Origin: Marinospirillum celere
GTDB lineage: Bacteria; Pseudomonadota; Gammaproteobacteria; Pseudomonadales; Halomonadaceae
Reading direction: 5' to 3'
Assembly (NCBI RefSeq): GCF_900112235.1
Contig: NZ_FOLH01000001.1
Coordinates: 124,001-188,000, forward strand
DNA length: 64,000 nt
The notes below the pieces were generated by a model. The model saw nothing but the letters and a program-made list of their open reading frames with translations, was not told where the DNA came from and made no database searches. Numbering within the stretch: position 1 is the stretch's first letter; every line of letters starts with the position of its first letter. The translations under genes were made by a program, and so were the position numbers. Shown piece by piece: positions 38,709-47,617 of the stretch.

Positions 38709-39299
38709 TTAAGTTTTTTGGCCAGCTTCCCAGGGACAAAAACATCCTCTTGAGGAGGATAGCTGGGTCGAAAGCCTGCCCTGTTTGATGAGCTGATCCA
38801 GTACTGTTTCCACATTTTGGCCGGGGGTGGATGAGCAGTAGATGCTTTCGCTGTAAGCCCCTAGATAGGCAGGTTCTATCTGTTGATTAAAAACCAAAGC
38901 GAGGGGGCTGCCTGCGAACTCCAGATTATTTGCAACAAATGCCGGTTGGCCAAAGGTTTCTTCGGCAATCTTAATTTGCGATGCATCTGGAACAGCAATT
39001 CTGAAATCTACGCCGAGAGTCGAGTAATTATTGATAATTTCCTGGACATGGGCTTGATTAAAGCGACTACACAAACAGTCCTTGTCGAAGAAATGAACGA
39101 CTAAAGCATGCTGTTCTTCAGAACTTAGGTGCAGCTTTTCTTTGAAGTCATCAGGAATTTCCAGGACTTGAGTGTTTTCATTGAAAGCAAACTGATGGCG
39201 AAACTGAAACCACCAGAACGCAAAAACTGTGGAGGCTAGCCAGAGTGCTATCAGCGTATAAGCCACTGAAAGCTTGTTTCGGGGAGATAGTGTCAGCAT
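38709..39299 (-). CDS. Membrane-anchored thioredoxin-like protein
   Basis: The 196-residue protein has one N-terminal membrane helix (about 12-32) and a periplasmic thioredoxin-like domain. HALVVHFFDKDCLCSRFNQ is arranged like the active-site strand of peroxiredoxin/thioredoxin folds with a C-x-C pair, and SPLALVF like the later beta strand. It resembles the uncharacterised DUF6436 family as I recall it, so that name is tentative. A C-terminal GCFCPW adds two further cysteines. The partner is unknown. Confidence 0.65.
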   Translation of the reverse strand: MLTLSPRNKLSVAYTLIALWLASTVFAFWWFQFRHQFAFNENTQVLEIPDDFKEKLHLSSEEQHALVVHFFDKDCLCSRFNQAHVQEIINNYSTLGVDFRIAVPDASQIKIAEETFGQPAFVANNLEFAGSPLALVFNQQIEPAYLGAYSESIYCSSTPGQNVETVLDQLIKQGRLSTQLSSSRGCFCPWEAGQKT

Positions 39300-39389
39300 T
39301 AAGAGCTGCCCATGAAATTAAGTATTGATTGGCTAGATGTTACTCTTTGGTTACCTAATTTAGCGCAAAAAAACATTTTTGCATAGCCG

Positions 39390-40721
39390 CTACTCAGAGC
39401 CGCTACTCAGAAAAGGCCAGTCAGCCGCATCGACGGAGTAAAGGGGAACGCCCGAAGTTGCGTCGCCTTGCCAAAGTCGGGTGAAGTCACCATCAGGGTC
39501 ATAGAGGGCAGCCTGTTTTTCCAGATTAAAATGCCTGGAGCCGCGTGGATCAGCACCCACGCCTGCCAAGTATTGCCAATTGCCCCAATTGCTGCCGACA
39601 TCATAGTCAATCAGCTCTTGCTCAAACCAGGCTGCACCATATCGCCAGTCAAGCTGTAATTCGTTGACCAGGCAGCTGGCAACCAGTTGGCGCCCGCGGT
39701 TTGACATCCAGCCCGTTGCTTTGAGTTGTTTCATGCAGGCGTTAATCAAGGGCCACTGTGTTTCGCCTTCACACCAAGCTTTGAACCTTTGCGGGTAAAA
39801 GCTGGTGAGTGGTTTACGGCCTTGAATACCCTGAAAATGAAAGAGGCGAGCTCCGTATGTTAGTGCATAGAGTTGGAAGTATTCCCGCCACATGAGCTCA
39901 AAGAAAATCCAATAGGTGGATTCATTAGCTTTTTTAGAAGCTTCATAATTCGCAAGCTCTTGAAGGATTTGGCGAGGTGATAAGCACCCCTGGGCTAACC
40001 AGGGTGAAAAGCCGGTCGATTGAAACCGCCCTTGAAGAGCGTTGCGCGTTTGCTTGTAAGTTGAAGGCTGATCAGTGGAAAAATACTCGGCAAGATGTGC
40101 TTGAGCTGACACTTCACCGCCCGTGGTCAGAGGTTGAGTTGCCTGGCTGGAGTTGGGTAACTCCTGTAGACCTAGTGAGCCCTGTTTGGGTGATGGTGGC
40201 AATTCAGTAATAGGTTCAAAAGCGGACTCAATCTTGAGTTGCTCAACCTGCTTACGAAATTGTGTAAAAGTACCTGGAAGCTGCGAAAGGGAGAAAGGAA
40301 TTTCGTCGAGATCCCAAATGCGTTGGGTATTCAGTTGCTGTATAGAAAGGTCTGTGAACCTAGCTTGCAGGTGCTTGATAAGCTGATTTTCATAGTAGCC
40401 AACTTGCTCACTAATATAAAAGCTGCCGACTTGGTGCTGATCAATTAATTGGCTGAGCCCCCTTAAGGGTTGATCAAAAAGAAGCTGTAGGTGCTGGTTG
40501 AGGCCCCGAAGTCGGTGGTTAAGTTCATCCAGTGCATCCAATAGAAAGCGCCAACGATGCTGGCCAAGGCGTTTGAGTGAAAAGGCCTTGGGCTTAAAAT
40601 GATTTGGATCCACTGCATACACCAGCAGCAAGTAGTCATTTTCTTGAGCTGCTCGGAGCAATAAAGGGTTATCGCTTAGGCGTAAATCCTGTGTGAAAAG
40701 GTAAAGCCCAGTTTTTGCCAT
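39390..40721 (-). CDS. DASH-type cryptochrome / photolyase
   Basis: The protein has 443 residues from ATG 40721, which has GGAAGG upstream; the frame is open to 40820 but the extra 33 residues are not family-like. The N-terminal alpha/beta antenna domain begins TGLYLFTQDLRLSDNP. The FAD domain has TGFSPWLAQGCLSPR, WREYFQLYAL, TGWMSNRGRQLVASCLVNEL, DWRYGAAWFE and DVGSNWGNWQYLAGVGADPR, all diagnostic of CRY-DASH. Such proteins repair pyrimidine dimers in single-stranded DNA and may signal. A 13-bp tandem repeat (GCCGCTACTCAGA at 39386-39398 and 39399-39411) spans the stop. Confidence 0.93.
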   Translation of the reverse strand: MAKTGLYLFTQDLRLSDNPLLLRAAQENDYLLLVYAVDPNHFKPKAFSLKRLGQHRWRFLLDALDELNHRLRGLNQHLQLLFDQPLRGLSQLIDQHQVGSFYISEQVGYYENQLIKHLQARFTDLSIQQLNTQRIWDLDEIPFSLSQLPGTFTQFRKQVEQLKIESAFEPITELPPSPKQGSLGLQELPNSSQATQPLTTGGEVSAQAHLAEYFSTDQPSTYKQTRNALQGRFQSTGFSPWLAQGCLSPRQILQELANYEASKKANESTYWIFFELMWREYFQLYALTYGARLFHFQGIQGRKPLTSFYPQRFKAWCEGETQWPLINACMKQLKATGWMSNRGRQLVASCLVNELQLDWRYGAAWFEQELIDYDVGSNWGNWQYLAGVGADPRGSRHFNLEKQAALYDPDGDFTRLWQGDATSGVPLYSVDAADWPFLSSGSE

Positions 40722-40749
40722 CTTTAGCCTTCCAGTTTGCACGGTTAAC

Positions 40750-40766
40750 AATAACTGTACAGTATC
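40750..40766 (-). promoter_or_regulatory. Putative operator upstream of the DASH cryptochrome
   Basis: The sequence AATAACTGTACAGTATC contains the palindrome CTGTACAG, 30-45 bp upstream of the ATG at 40721. AATAACTGTACA matches 11 of 12 bases of AATAACTATACA (reverse strand of 41375-41386) ahead of the SDR gene. ACAGTATC recurs at 27070-27077. A common regulator, perhaps a light-responsive MerR-type protein, is inferred. Confidence 0.4.
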
Positions 40767-40974
40767 TGCACTGGAAAATGTATAGGTTTTTATGTTTGAA
40801 GCAATAACCCTGTTAACCAACTTACTCTAGCTACGGTGACGGGGCATACAAAGCCACCTAGAGAGGGGCCACCAGGGCCAAGAGTCACGGGCATATCACC
40901 AGTGAAATCGATACTGCCATAGGCCTGCACCGGAAAGGTGCTTTGAGTCGGTGGTTGCAGGGTTTTTTTGCTTA

Positions 40975-41331
40975 TTAGGGCAGCCTGCATTGACTGGAAT
41001 GTTTCCTGCGCCACTTCGCCCAGCAGTTATAAACAAAGTTACCGCTATGAAAAATACCGGGCAAGCTCAAAAGGCGGGCGGTTTTTATCAGTCCAGCTTG
41101 GCGCCAGTAACTCAAAGTGGCTGCAAAGCCAACCTGCATTTGCTGGCCATCAAAATAATGAATTCGGGTCATTAGGTCATCCAATGAATAGCCTTCAGGT
41201 GGCTGAAATTGACTGGCACTGATATCAATTAGCTTAACGTCAGGCTCGAGCTTAGGGCGCAAGTGATCGATTTCTTTACGGCAAAAACCGCAGGATGCAT
41301 CGTAATAAAGACGTGGCTGCAAATCTGTCAT
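40975..41331 (-). CDS. DUF393 thiol-disulfide oxidoreductase-like protein
   Basis: The 118-residue protein starts [25 protein letters not shown], the DUF393 signature with a C-x-x-C redox pair (CGFC). The middle ([21 protein letters not shown]) and the end ([22 protein letters not shown]) also match. The family is predicted to have a thioredoxin fold and is often found in photolyase-associated clusters. The 250-bp space between its stop and the cryptochrome gene contains only their upstream and downstream sequences. It is divergent from the SDR gene. Confidence 0.85.
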   Translation of the reverse strand: MTDLQPRLYYDASCGFCRKEIDHLRPKLEPDVKLIDISASQFQPPEGYSLDDLMTRIHYFDGQQMQVGFAATLSYWRQAGLIKTARLLSLPGIFHSGNFVYNCWAKWRRKHSSQCRLP

Positions 41332-41374
41332 AGCACTTTCTCAATAAAATATTGGATAACTAATGTATCATTTG

Positions 41375-41386
41375 TGTATAGTTATT
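41375..41386 (+). promoter_or_regulatory. Putative operator upstream of the SDR gene
   Basis: TGTATAGTTATT lies 27 bp before the SDR start codon in the DUF393/SDR divergent region. Its complement AATAACTATACA differs by one base from the cryptochrome element at 40750, and both have the same orientation relative to their genes. Confidence 0.35.
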
Positions 41387-41412
41387 CAAGGTTTATTAAA
41401 AAGGAGGGGCTT

Positions 41413-42144
41413 ATGCAGGCTTTGATTGCTGGTGCAGGTCAAGGTATCGGTCTGGCATTGACCAAGCGGCTGCTTAGTGATGAGCGCTGGACACGTATTT
41501 ATGCTTTGTATCGCAGCTCATCACAGGGTTTATCAGACTTGGTTGTAGGCGATTCGCGCTTGCAGCTGTTAAGGGTAGACTTGAGCTCTGATGATGATTT
41601 ACAAGCTCTTCCGCAGCAATTGGAAGTGCCTATTCATTGGATTATTAATACCACGGGTCTTTTGCATTCAAAAGCTTTGAATCTTGCGCCTGAAAAGTCC
41701 CTGGAGCAGTTGGATCGCCACTCGCTAATCACTAGTTTCCAAACCAATGCAATTAACCACTTACTGCTTCTCAAGCAGTTGCAGCCACTCTTGAATAAAA
41801 AAGGTGAGTTAAAGTTGGCTTCTTTATCGGCACGGGTTGCCAGTATTGGCGATAATCGTCTGGGAGGTTGGTATGGCTATCGCGCTAGTAAGGCGGCATT
41901 GAATCAGTTGTTGCATACGCTTGCTATTGAAATGAGGCGTTTTAATCCTTCGAGTGTTTGTGTCGCTTTGCATCCGGGAACTACAGCCACTGACTTGTCG
42001 AAGCCCTTCCAAAAAAATGTTCCAGCCGGCCAGCTTTTTTCAGCAGATCAGTCTGCTGCTTATCTACTCGCTGTTCTAGATCAATTGAAATCTGAGGCAA
42101 CTGGCGGTTTTTTTGCATGGGATGGGCAACCTATTCCCTGGTGA
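41413..42144 (+). CDS. Short-chain dehydrogenase/reductase of the photolyase-associated type
   Basis: The protein has 243 residues from ATG 41413, preceded by AAGGAGG. The nucleotide motif is GAGQGIG (residues 6-12), with NTTG in place of NNAG, catalytic Ser in LSARVASIGDN and Y-x-x-x-K in YGYRASKAAL. The length is that of C-factor/CsgA-like SDRs, which commonly accompany cryptochrome and DUF393 genes. The substrate is unknown. It converges on the DUF1853 gene with a 14-bp overlap of the 3' ends. Confidence 0.88.
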   Translation: MQALIAGAGQGIGLALTKRLLSDERWTRIYALYRSSSQGLSDLVVGDSRLQLLRVDLSSDDDLQALPQQLEVPIHWIINTTGLLHSKALNLAPEKSLEQLDRHSLITSFQTNAINHLLLLKQLQPLLNKKGELKLASLSARVASIGDNRLGGWYGYRASKAALNQLLHTLAIEMRRFNPSSVCVALHPGTTATDLSKPFQKNVPAGQLFSADQSAAYLLAVLDQLKSEATGGFFAWDGQPIPW

Positions 42145-43138
42145 TAGCTTGCGAATGAGCTGAAGGAGATAGGGGGATTAGTTGAGGCCATCCGGCCTTG
42201 ACCAGAAAGACTCTCTGCCAGCCTTGTTGCGGTGAGAAAAGTGCTAGTTGCAGCGGCCAGCCGTGTTGTTGAAAGTGGTTGTTGAGCAAGGCTTCAAGTT
42301 GTTGCTGATCGAGCAAATCAGAGTGTAAGGGAGCGGCCAGCCAGTGGGGCTTGCTGAGTAGCTGACCCTGAAGCTTTCCGTTGAATTGATTGGCAAAATC
42401 AGGCCAGTCAGTGATGTAAAGCCACCAGCCACGCCAATGATGCTGAGAGGCTCTTAGTGGCGGTTGCAAGGGTGAGTGCCAGGGGTAAAAAAGTACTCCC
42501 GGAAGAGCCAGTTGTTTTTTGATGGGTTCTAGGGTGGAGCCTTGTTTTTTACTTGCCGCGATCACGGATTCCAATTGTTGTCTTGCCAAGGGTAGGTCGC
42601 TTAGTGGCAGCTGCCTTTGCTCACTATGCTGGACTTTGATGGCTAGACTGTCCAAGCCTGCGGGTCCTATCCAGCGGGCTAAATCCTGAGGCTCTCCTGG
42701 TCCCTGGGGAAGCCCCAGATAGTATTTGATGGCTACTTCAAGATGATAAATCTCGCCAGTCGATTTTTGGCGATAAATAAAGTCCAGTTCACCAAGGGTC
42801 CGTTTGTTTTCCCTGATAGACAGGTGATGGCCTAATAACTGAATATTGGGCGCCGCATTCAATAGCAGTTCCCATAGGGCTTCATGGTAGACACCCAGGC
42901 GTTTACTGCCAGCTGTTTTTAACCCGGCTTCCAGGTCATCAAGTCGATTTTCCAGATCCTGAAACCACTTGGGCAGTTCAATTTCACCTAAACCCAGGAA
43001 AGTTAGATCAGGTTTGCCTGCAAAGTGACTGGTGATCAAATCCGGTGCTTCCAGCAGCCATAGCAAATCGCGCAGATAGGCCGATTGAAGTTGGCTGGCA
43101 AGCTGAGTTTGCATAGGAGTCATTAGTTTTTGATGCAT
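42131..43138 (-). CDS. DUF1853 family protein
   Basis: The protein has 335 residues from ATG 43138; the reading frame is open to 43294, but the extra residues overlap a divergent gene and are not family-like. LRDLLWLLEAPDLI near the N terminus and RTLGELDFIYRQKSTGEIYHLEVAIKYYLG in the middle match DUF1853. The D-x-D, E-V-A-x-K arrangement resembles a PD-(D/E)XK nuclease core. Function is not established. The start choice between 43138, 43123 and 43114 is uncertain. Confidence 0.82.
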   Translation of the reverse strand: MHQKLMTPMQTQLASQLQSAYLRDLLWLLEAPDLITSHFAGKPDLTFLGLGEIELPKWFQDLENRLDDLEAGLKTAGSKRLGVYHEALWELLLNAAPNIQLLGHHLSIRENKRTLGELDFIYRQKSTGEIYHLEVAIKYYLGLPQGPGEPQDLARWIGPAGLDSLAIKVQHSEQRQLPLSDLPLARQQLESVIAASKKQGSTLEPIKKQLALPGVLFYPWHSPLQPPLRASQHHWRGWWLYITDWPDFANQFNGKLQGQLLSKPHWLAAPLHSDLLDQQQLEALLNNHFQQHGWPLQLALFSPQQGWQRVFLVKAGWPQLIPLSPSAHSQAITRE

Positions 43139-43192
43139 CAAGCCTGTTAGAATGTGGATCTTTAACAACGTCCAATACTTGAGATAAGCAGC

Positions 43193-43402
43193 ATGTTGGT
43201 TTCTGACGCTAAAAAAAATCAAATACTTCAAACCATCAGCCAGACCCGTGATCTGGCTGAGAAGGCAACTATCTTTCGTATAGAGATGGTGCATGGTAGC
43301 TGCACCATGCTCTGCCCAGGTGGTGTTGATATTGAAAAAGCTGTAGTCAGCGCTCTGAGTCGTTTTGGTGAAGACCGGGTGGTGACTATTCAGCCTCAGT
43401 GA
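43193..43402 (+). CDS. Small conserved-looking protein, unknown
   Basis: This 69-residue protein (MLVSDAKKNQILQTISQTRD...) is not recognised. It is leucine- and charge-balanced with good codon structure. A short cysteine segment GSCTMLCPGG and a C-terminal amphipathic stretch AVVSALSRFGEDRVV suggest a folded domain. A GAGATAA purine tract precedes the ATG. It is divergent from DUF1853 and its end overlaps the trmJ 3' end by 7 bp. Confidence 0.6.
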   Translation: MLVSDAKKNQILQTISQTRDLAEKATIFRIEMVHGSCTMLCPGGVDIEKAVVSALSRFGEDRVVTIQPQ

Positions 43403-44139
43403 TCTTTATTCTGGCTTTCTTGTAAGGCCAGCCCCTGTTTTTCCATACGACTGACCATCGAGCGCAAAAGCCCCAACTCCTGAACATCAGGTCTGGCTCT
43501 GCGAAATAGGGTATTGAGGCGGGTTAGGGATTTGCTGGATGCGCCTCTGAGCATGCCACTGGCTTCCAAAGCCTTTTCCAGATGCTGTTCAAAACCACGT
43601 ATTTCTTCCAGGCTGGGATACTGACGGACTTCTTGCTCACAAGTTTGAGGAAGCTGCTGACTGGCTTGAAAAACCTCATAGCAGAGTACCTGTACGGCCT
43701 GCGCCAAATTCAGAATGCTGTATTCTGGGTTGCCAGGAATACAAACCTGATGGGTGCAGCAAGCCAACTCCTCATTATGAAGTCCGGTGCGTTCTCGTCC
43801 AAATACCAGCGCAACTTCAGACTGGCGACTTTCCTCACAAACCTGGATACCCAGTTGATGGGGTGTTAGCTCACTTAATAATTGATTACGCACGCGGGCG
43901 CTGGCACCGATGATTAAGGAGCAATCGGCAACGGCTTCTTCCAGGCTGGTGCAAACCTGTGCCTTCTCTAATAAATCACTGGCACCAGCAGCCATTTGGG
44001 TTGCTTCTGGATCAGGAAAACTAACCGGATTAACCAGATAAAGGTTTTCCAGCCCCATGGTTTTCATGGCTCGGGCGGCTGAGCCTATATTGCCCGGATG
44101 GAAGGTTTGGACCAGCACAATTCGAACTTGAGGAAACAT
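43396..44139 (-). CDS. trmJ: tRNA (cytidine/uridine-2'-O-)-methyltransferase TrmJ
   Basis: This 247-residue SPOUT-fold enzyme methylates the ribose of position 32 in several tRNAs. The N-terminal domain has VLVQTFHPGNIGSAARAMKTMG, the family's SAM-dependent core start. The knot region shows ALVFGRERTGLHNEEL and IPGNPEYSILNLAQAVQ. A C-terminal helical extension (about 170-247) is typical of TrmJ. It lies 21 bp downstream of slt on the same strand (slt is transcribed toward smaller coordinates but follows it), so the two may not be co-transcribed from a common upstream promoter. Confidence 0.94.
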   Translation of the reverse strand: MFPQVRIVLVQTFHPGNIGSAARAMKTMGLENLYLVNPVSFPDPEATQMAAGASDLLEKAQVCTSLEEAVADCSLIIGASARVRNQLLSELTPHQLGIQVCEESRQSEVALVFGRERTGLHNEELACCTHQVCIPGNPEYSILNLAQAVQVLCYEVFQASQQLPQTCEQEVRQYPSLEEIRGFEQHLEKALEASGMLRGASSKSLTRLNTLFRRARPDVQELGLLRSMVSRMEKQGLALQESQNKDH

Positions 44140-44159
44140 GACTTTCTCTAAAAATTAAA

Positions 44160-46193
44160 TCAACCTTCGGGTTGGTTAGGGGTATCACTGGCTAGCTGTA
44201 ACCTGGATTCCTGCTCAAGGCGCCAAGCATAAACTTCCCGAAAGGCGAGGACACTTTTGACATAATCGCGGGTTTCAGCAAAGGTGATTTGCTCAACCCA
44301 TTGGGGGTCGGTGTTCTTGCCAAGACGGGTTTGCCAGGCATTGGCTCTGCTTGGGCCAGCATTATAAGCAGCAGCTGCCAGAATAATATCGTTTTGGTAA
44401 CGCTGCATCAGTTGCGAAAGGTAATGAACCCCAACAGGCAGATTATACTGAGGATTTAGCAAGTCCCGCTCTGGATGCATGGTCAGTTGCAGTTGCCTGG
44501 AAACCTGATTGCCTGTGGCAGGCATCACTTGCATCAGGCCCAGAGCGCCTACACTGGAGCGAGCTTCAGGATTGAACAGGCTTTCTTTACGGATTAGTGC
44601 TAAAACCAGAGCCAGGTCAAGGCCAGCTTCCTCGGCAAGGGGCTGCAAGGCATCAATATGGGCCAGAGGAAAACGCAGTTCCAGCGCATCCTGATGGCCT
44701 GCGTTATGGATGGCATTAATACTGCGATCATACCATCCCCACTGCTGGGCCAGCCAAGCAGCCTGCTGCCAGGTTGCTGAAGAAGCGCCACTTAAGTTGT
44801 AGTGCCATTCCCGACGTGCATCTTCATGAAAGCCGGTAAAAAAAAGCTCACCAGCTCGCAGAATGCCCGGTTGATCGGTTAATGCAGCCATATCCTTAGC
44901 CATTAAAGGGGCAGGGCTGGCATTCATTCTGGGTGGCTTGCCCAACTCTTGAGCGGCTAAAAAACCATAATAATTGCGTTTCTTGGCCAGGGATTGCAGA
45001 AGTTCGCGAGCGGCTGACTGTTGGTCGGTTTTGATCAGCGCCTGAGCCAACCAGTAACGCCATTCATTGGCTTGCTGTATTTCTTCAGGAAGTGCATGAA
45101 TAGCTGAATCCAGGCGTGACCAGTTCCCTAGTCGCAGGTGAGTGCGTGCATACCACTCTTTTCCTTCAGCAGAGCGTTGTTCACTAGGGACTTCGGCAAA
45201 ATAACTCAGAGTATTTTCTGCTGAGCGCCAGGCTGCACGTAGGGCAAGGGTTTCCAAGACGTTGTAATAGGTGCTTGAGGTGATGAGTTCTTGGTCAGCC
45301 AGCTGTTGACTGAACTGGCGTGTTTGACTGGGATGCGTTCTAGCATGCTGCACTAGCAGGTCATTGAGAACTTCTTGCTGAAGCTCCGGAAAAAGCTTCA
45401 GGCTGGCTGTATGGCCATTTAACACAGATTGCAGGCGGTTTGCTGGGTTTAGGCGTCCACGCCTCCAGTAGTCAAGAAATTGGCGCTGTTCATCTTCAAG
45501 GTGTTGGCGTAACTCCCAAGCCGAAGAGGTTTCTTCGTCGCGCATCAGTTGCAGAGCAACCTGCCAATAATCTTCTGAATTAAGGAAACCCAAGTCTTTT
45601 AAGGACTGGCTAAAAGGATCACAGGCCGAAGGCAGGGGTTGATGCTGGCGCCAAAAGTCAGCAGCGGCTTCCAACCAGCTGAGACTACGCCCATGAAGTT
45701 CAGCTTCTGCTTGGAGGCGATGACACTCCAAGCGTGATGTTTGTAAGGGCTCGGAACCCGTTAAGGCGTAAAAACTTTCCCAGCTTTCTTGACTGGCCAG
45801 ATAGTCCAGCCATTCCTGTTTTAAGCGGGATTCAAAGGCTGTATCTGGATGCCGTTTCAGGAAAGCGGTTAGCTGATCTTTATCAACAAGACGATAAGCA
45901 ATTTGGTTTCTAAACAGCTGATATTCAAGGTAGGGGGCTAAAGGATAGTGTTGAAGCTGGTTGAGAACCTCGCTCAAATCAAGGAGTTGACCTTGTTTGA
46001 GCTGTTGGTAGGTTTCAGTGAATACTTGCCTTGCTTCGGGGTCAGGTTGGAATCCTGGATCTTTTGGCGGAAAAAAAGCAGACGTGCTGGAGGCAATGGA
46101 GAAAAAAAGCAGCAGGCTTGCACCTGTTGCCAGAAGCAGCGGCCTAAAACGCTTGCTGATCACTGACTGAATTTGGAAAAGCAAAGCTGCCAT
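44160..46193 (-). CDS. slt: Soluble lytic murein transglycosylase
   Basis: The 677-residue protein has an N-terminal signal segment (about residues 15-40, LLLATGASLLLFF then ASSTSAFF), a long alpha-helical superhelix (about 45-480) and a C-terminal goose-lysozyme-like catalytic domain. The catalytic Glu is in LALIRKESLFNPEARS, followed by GALGLMQVMPATG and AAAYNAGPSRANAW. It cleaves peptidoglycan glycan strands in the periplasm, releasing 1,6-anhydro products. Length is close to Slt70. It is transcribed upstream of trmJ on the opposite end, with trmJ ending before its own start region at 44139-44160. Confidence 0.93.
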   Translation of the reverse strand: MAALLFQIQSVISKRFRPLLLATGASLLLFFSIASSTSAFFPPKDPGFQPDPEARQVFTETYQQLKQGQLLDLSEVLNQLQHYPLAPYLEYQLFRNQIAYRLVDKDQLTAFLKRHPDTAFESRLKQEWLDYLASQESWESFYALTGSEPLQTSRLECHRLQAEAELHGRSLSWLEAAADFWRQHQPLPSACDPFSQSLKDLGFLNSEDYWQVALQLMRDEETSSAWELRQHLEDEQRQFLDYWRRGRLNPANRLQSVLNGHTASLKLFPELQQEVLNDLLVQHARTHPSQTRQFSQQLADQELITSSTYYNVLETLALRAAWRSAENTLSYFAEVPSEQRSAEGKEWYARTHLRLGNWSRLDSAIHALPEEIQQANEWRYWLAQALIKTDQQSAARELLQSLAKKRNYYGFLAAQELGKPPRMNASPAPLMAKDMAALTDQPGILRAGELFFTGFHEDARREWHYNLSGASSATWQQAAWLAQQWGWYDRSINAIHNAGHQDALELRFPLAHIDALQPLAEEAGLDLALVLALIRKESLFNPEARSSVGALGLMQVMPATGNQVSRQLQLTMHPERDLLNPQYNLPVGVHYLSQLMQRYQNDIILAAAAYNAGPSRANAWQTRLGKNTDPQWVEQITFAETRDYVKSVLAFREVYAWRLEQESRLQLASDTPNQPEG

Positions 46194-46261
46194 CTTGTTC
46201 GTGCCCCAGGATTACTTGGTCGTGCTAGGTGCATCTTAGCTAAACCCAGGATTCAAGAGAA

Positions 46262-46295
46262 GTAAAAACTGCCCGGTAGCCAATCACCGGGCAGT
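46262..46295 (-). terminator. Terminator downstream of the thiolase gene
   Basis: A perfect 10-bp stem ACTGCCCGGT (46268-46277) / ACCGGGCAGT (46286-46295) with an 8-nt loop is followed on the minus strand by TTTTTAC. Confidence 0.88.
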
Positions 46296-46312
46296 AGAAC
46301 TTTCAGCTCAAC

Positions 46313-47494
46313 TTAGATGAGTTCAATAGCCACAGCTGTAGCTTCACCGCCACCAATACACAAGCTGGCAACCCCTTTTTTCTTGCCTTCCTGCTCCAGG
46401 GCATGCATAAGGGTGACCAGGATGCGTGAGCCGGTCGAGCCAATGGGATGACCCTGGGCACAGGCACCCCCATAGATATTGGTTTTCTCATGGGGAATGC
46501 CCAAGCCATCCATTGCCAGCAGGGTGACCACAGCAAAGGCTTCATTGATTTCAAACAGATCCACTTCATCCAGCTTCCAGCCGGCTTTTTCCAAAACCTT
46601 TTCAATGGAGCCGATAGGCGCCAGAGTGAACTCACTGGGTTCGCGGGAGTTGGTGGCGTGAGCGACAATACGTGCTTTGGGTTTCAAGCCACGCTTTTGC
46701 GCTTCTGATTCACGCATCAACACCAGTGCTGAAGCACCATCAGAGATGGAGCTGGAATTGGCGGCTGTCACGGTGCCATCTTTTTTGAAGGCCGGACGCA
46801 GTGAGGGAATTTTTTCGATATTGGCCTGATGGGGCTGTTCATCATCTTCAATAACAACTTCGCCCTTACGGGTTTTAACAGTCACGGCCACGGTTTCAGC
46901 TTTCAATTTACCCTGCTCAATGGCGGTCATGGCCCTTTTGAGGGAACTGATTGCAAAATTATCTAGGGTTTCACGGGTGTAGCCTTTTTCATCAGCAATA
47001 TCCTGAGCAAATACACCCATCAACTTGCCGGTACGGGCATCTTCCAGGCCATCCAGGAACATGTGATCCTTGATCTCACCATGCCCTAAACGGTAGCCGC
47101 TACGTGCCTTGGTTAAAATATGCGGCGCATTGGACATGCTCTCCATACCGCCAGCAACCATAATGTCATTGGTTCCTGCCTTGATAAGATCATGGGCCAG
47201 CATGACTGCTTTCATACCTGAACCGCAGAGTTTGTTGATGGTGGTTGCACCCGTGGCGACAGGAATTCCTGCGTTCATCATGGCTTGGCGGGCAGGCCCT
47301 TGTTTGACACCGGCAGGGAGTACGCAGCCCATAATAACTTCTTGAATATCAGTAGGCTGCAGGCCAGCGCGCTGAACTGCATCTGCAATGGCAAAGCCAC
47401 CCAATTCAGGTGCGGTCAGGCTGGCAAAAGAGCCTTGAAGACCGCCCATGGCAGTACGGGCACCCGAAACGAGGACGATAGGATCTTGTTGCAT
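46313..47494 (-). CDS. Acetyl-CoA acetyltransferase / thiolase
   Basis: This 393-residue thiolase has the acyl-accepting Cys in INKLCGSGMKAV, NEAFAV, the catalytic His in GGACAQGHPIGSTGSR and the second catalytic Cys in SLCIGGGEA. It cleaves or forms beta-ketoacyl-CoA in the cytoplasm. An AGAGG ribosome site precedes the ATG. It is divergent from a TetR regulator and lies beside acyl-CoA synthetase, SDR and acyl-CoA dehydrogenase genes. Together they supply most of a beta-oxidation or branched-chain pathway, with enoyl-CoA hydratase missing. Confidence 0.93.
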   Translation of the reverse strand: MQQDPIVLVSGARTAMGGLQGSFASLTAPELGGFAIADAVQRAGLQPTDIQEVIMGCVLPAGVKQGPARQAMMNAGIPVATGATTINKLCGSGMKAVMLAHDLIKAGTNDIMVAGGMESMSNAPHILTKARSGYRLGHGEIKDHMFLDGLEDARTGKLMGVFAQDIADEKGYTRETLDNFAISSLKRAMTAIEQGKLKAETVAVTVKTRKGEVVIEDDEQPHQANIEKIPSLRPAFKKDGTVTAANSSSISDGASALVLMRESEAQKRGLKPKARIVAHATNSREPSEFTLAPIGSIEKVLEKAGWKLDEVDLFEINEAFAVVTLLAMDGLGIPHEKTNIYGGACAQGHPIGSTGSRILVTLMHALEQEGKKKGVASLCIGGGEATAVAIELI

Positions 47495-47592
47495 GGTAAT
47501 ACCTCTTTATCGATCTAAATTTTATTATGGCTATAGAGTGCCGCTTGACCTGGCGAAAGGCTAGGGTTAGTTTGTGACTCGCAAGTCATAAA

Positions 47593-47609
47593 ACCGAGCA
47601 AGCGCTAGT
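47593..47609. promoter_or_regulatory. Putative TetR operator, copy 1
   Basis: ACCGAGCAAGCGCTAGT lies just before the tetR start codon. It nearly matches the perfect palindrome at 48230 read on the other strand (CCGAGCAAGCGCTCGG). Autoregulation is inferred. Confidence 0.55.
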
Positions 47610-47617
47610 TAACGCAG

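Noticed and set aside
40790-41014. A 74-codon minus-strand frame between the DUF393 and cryptochrome genes
   Set aside because: It starts with GTG inside the DUF393 gene, has no ribosome site and no recognisable domain, and covers the cryptochrome promoter region.
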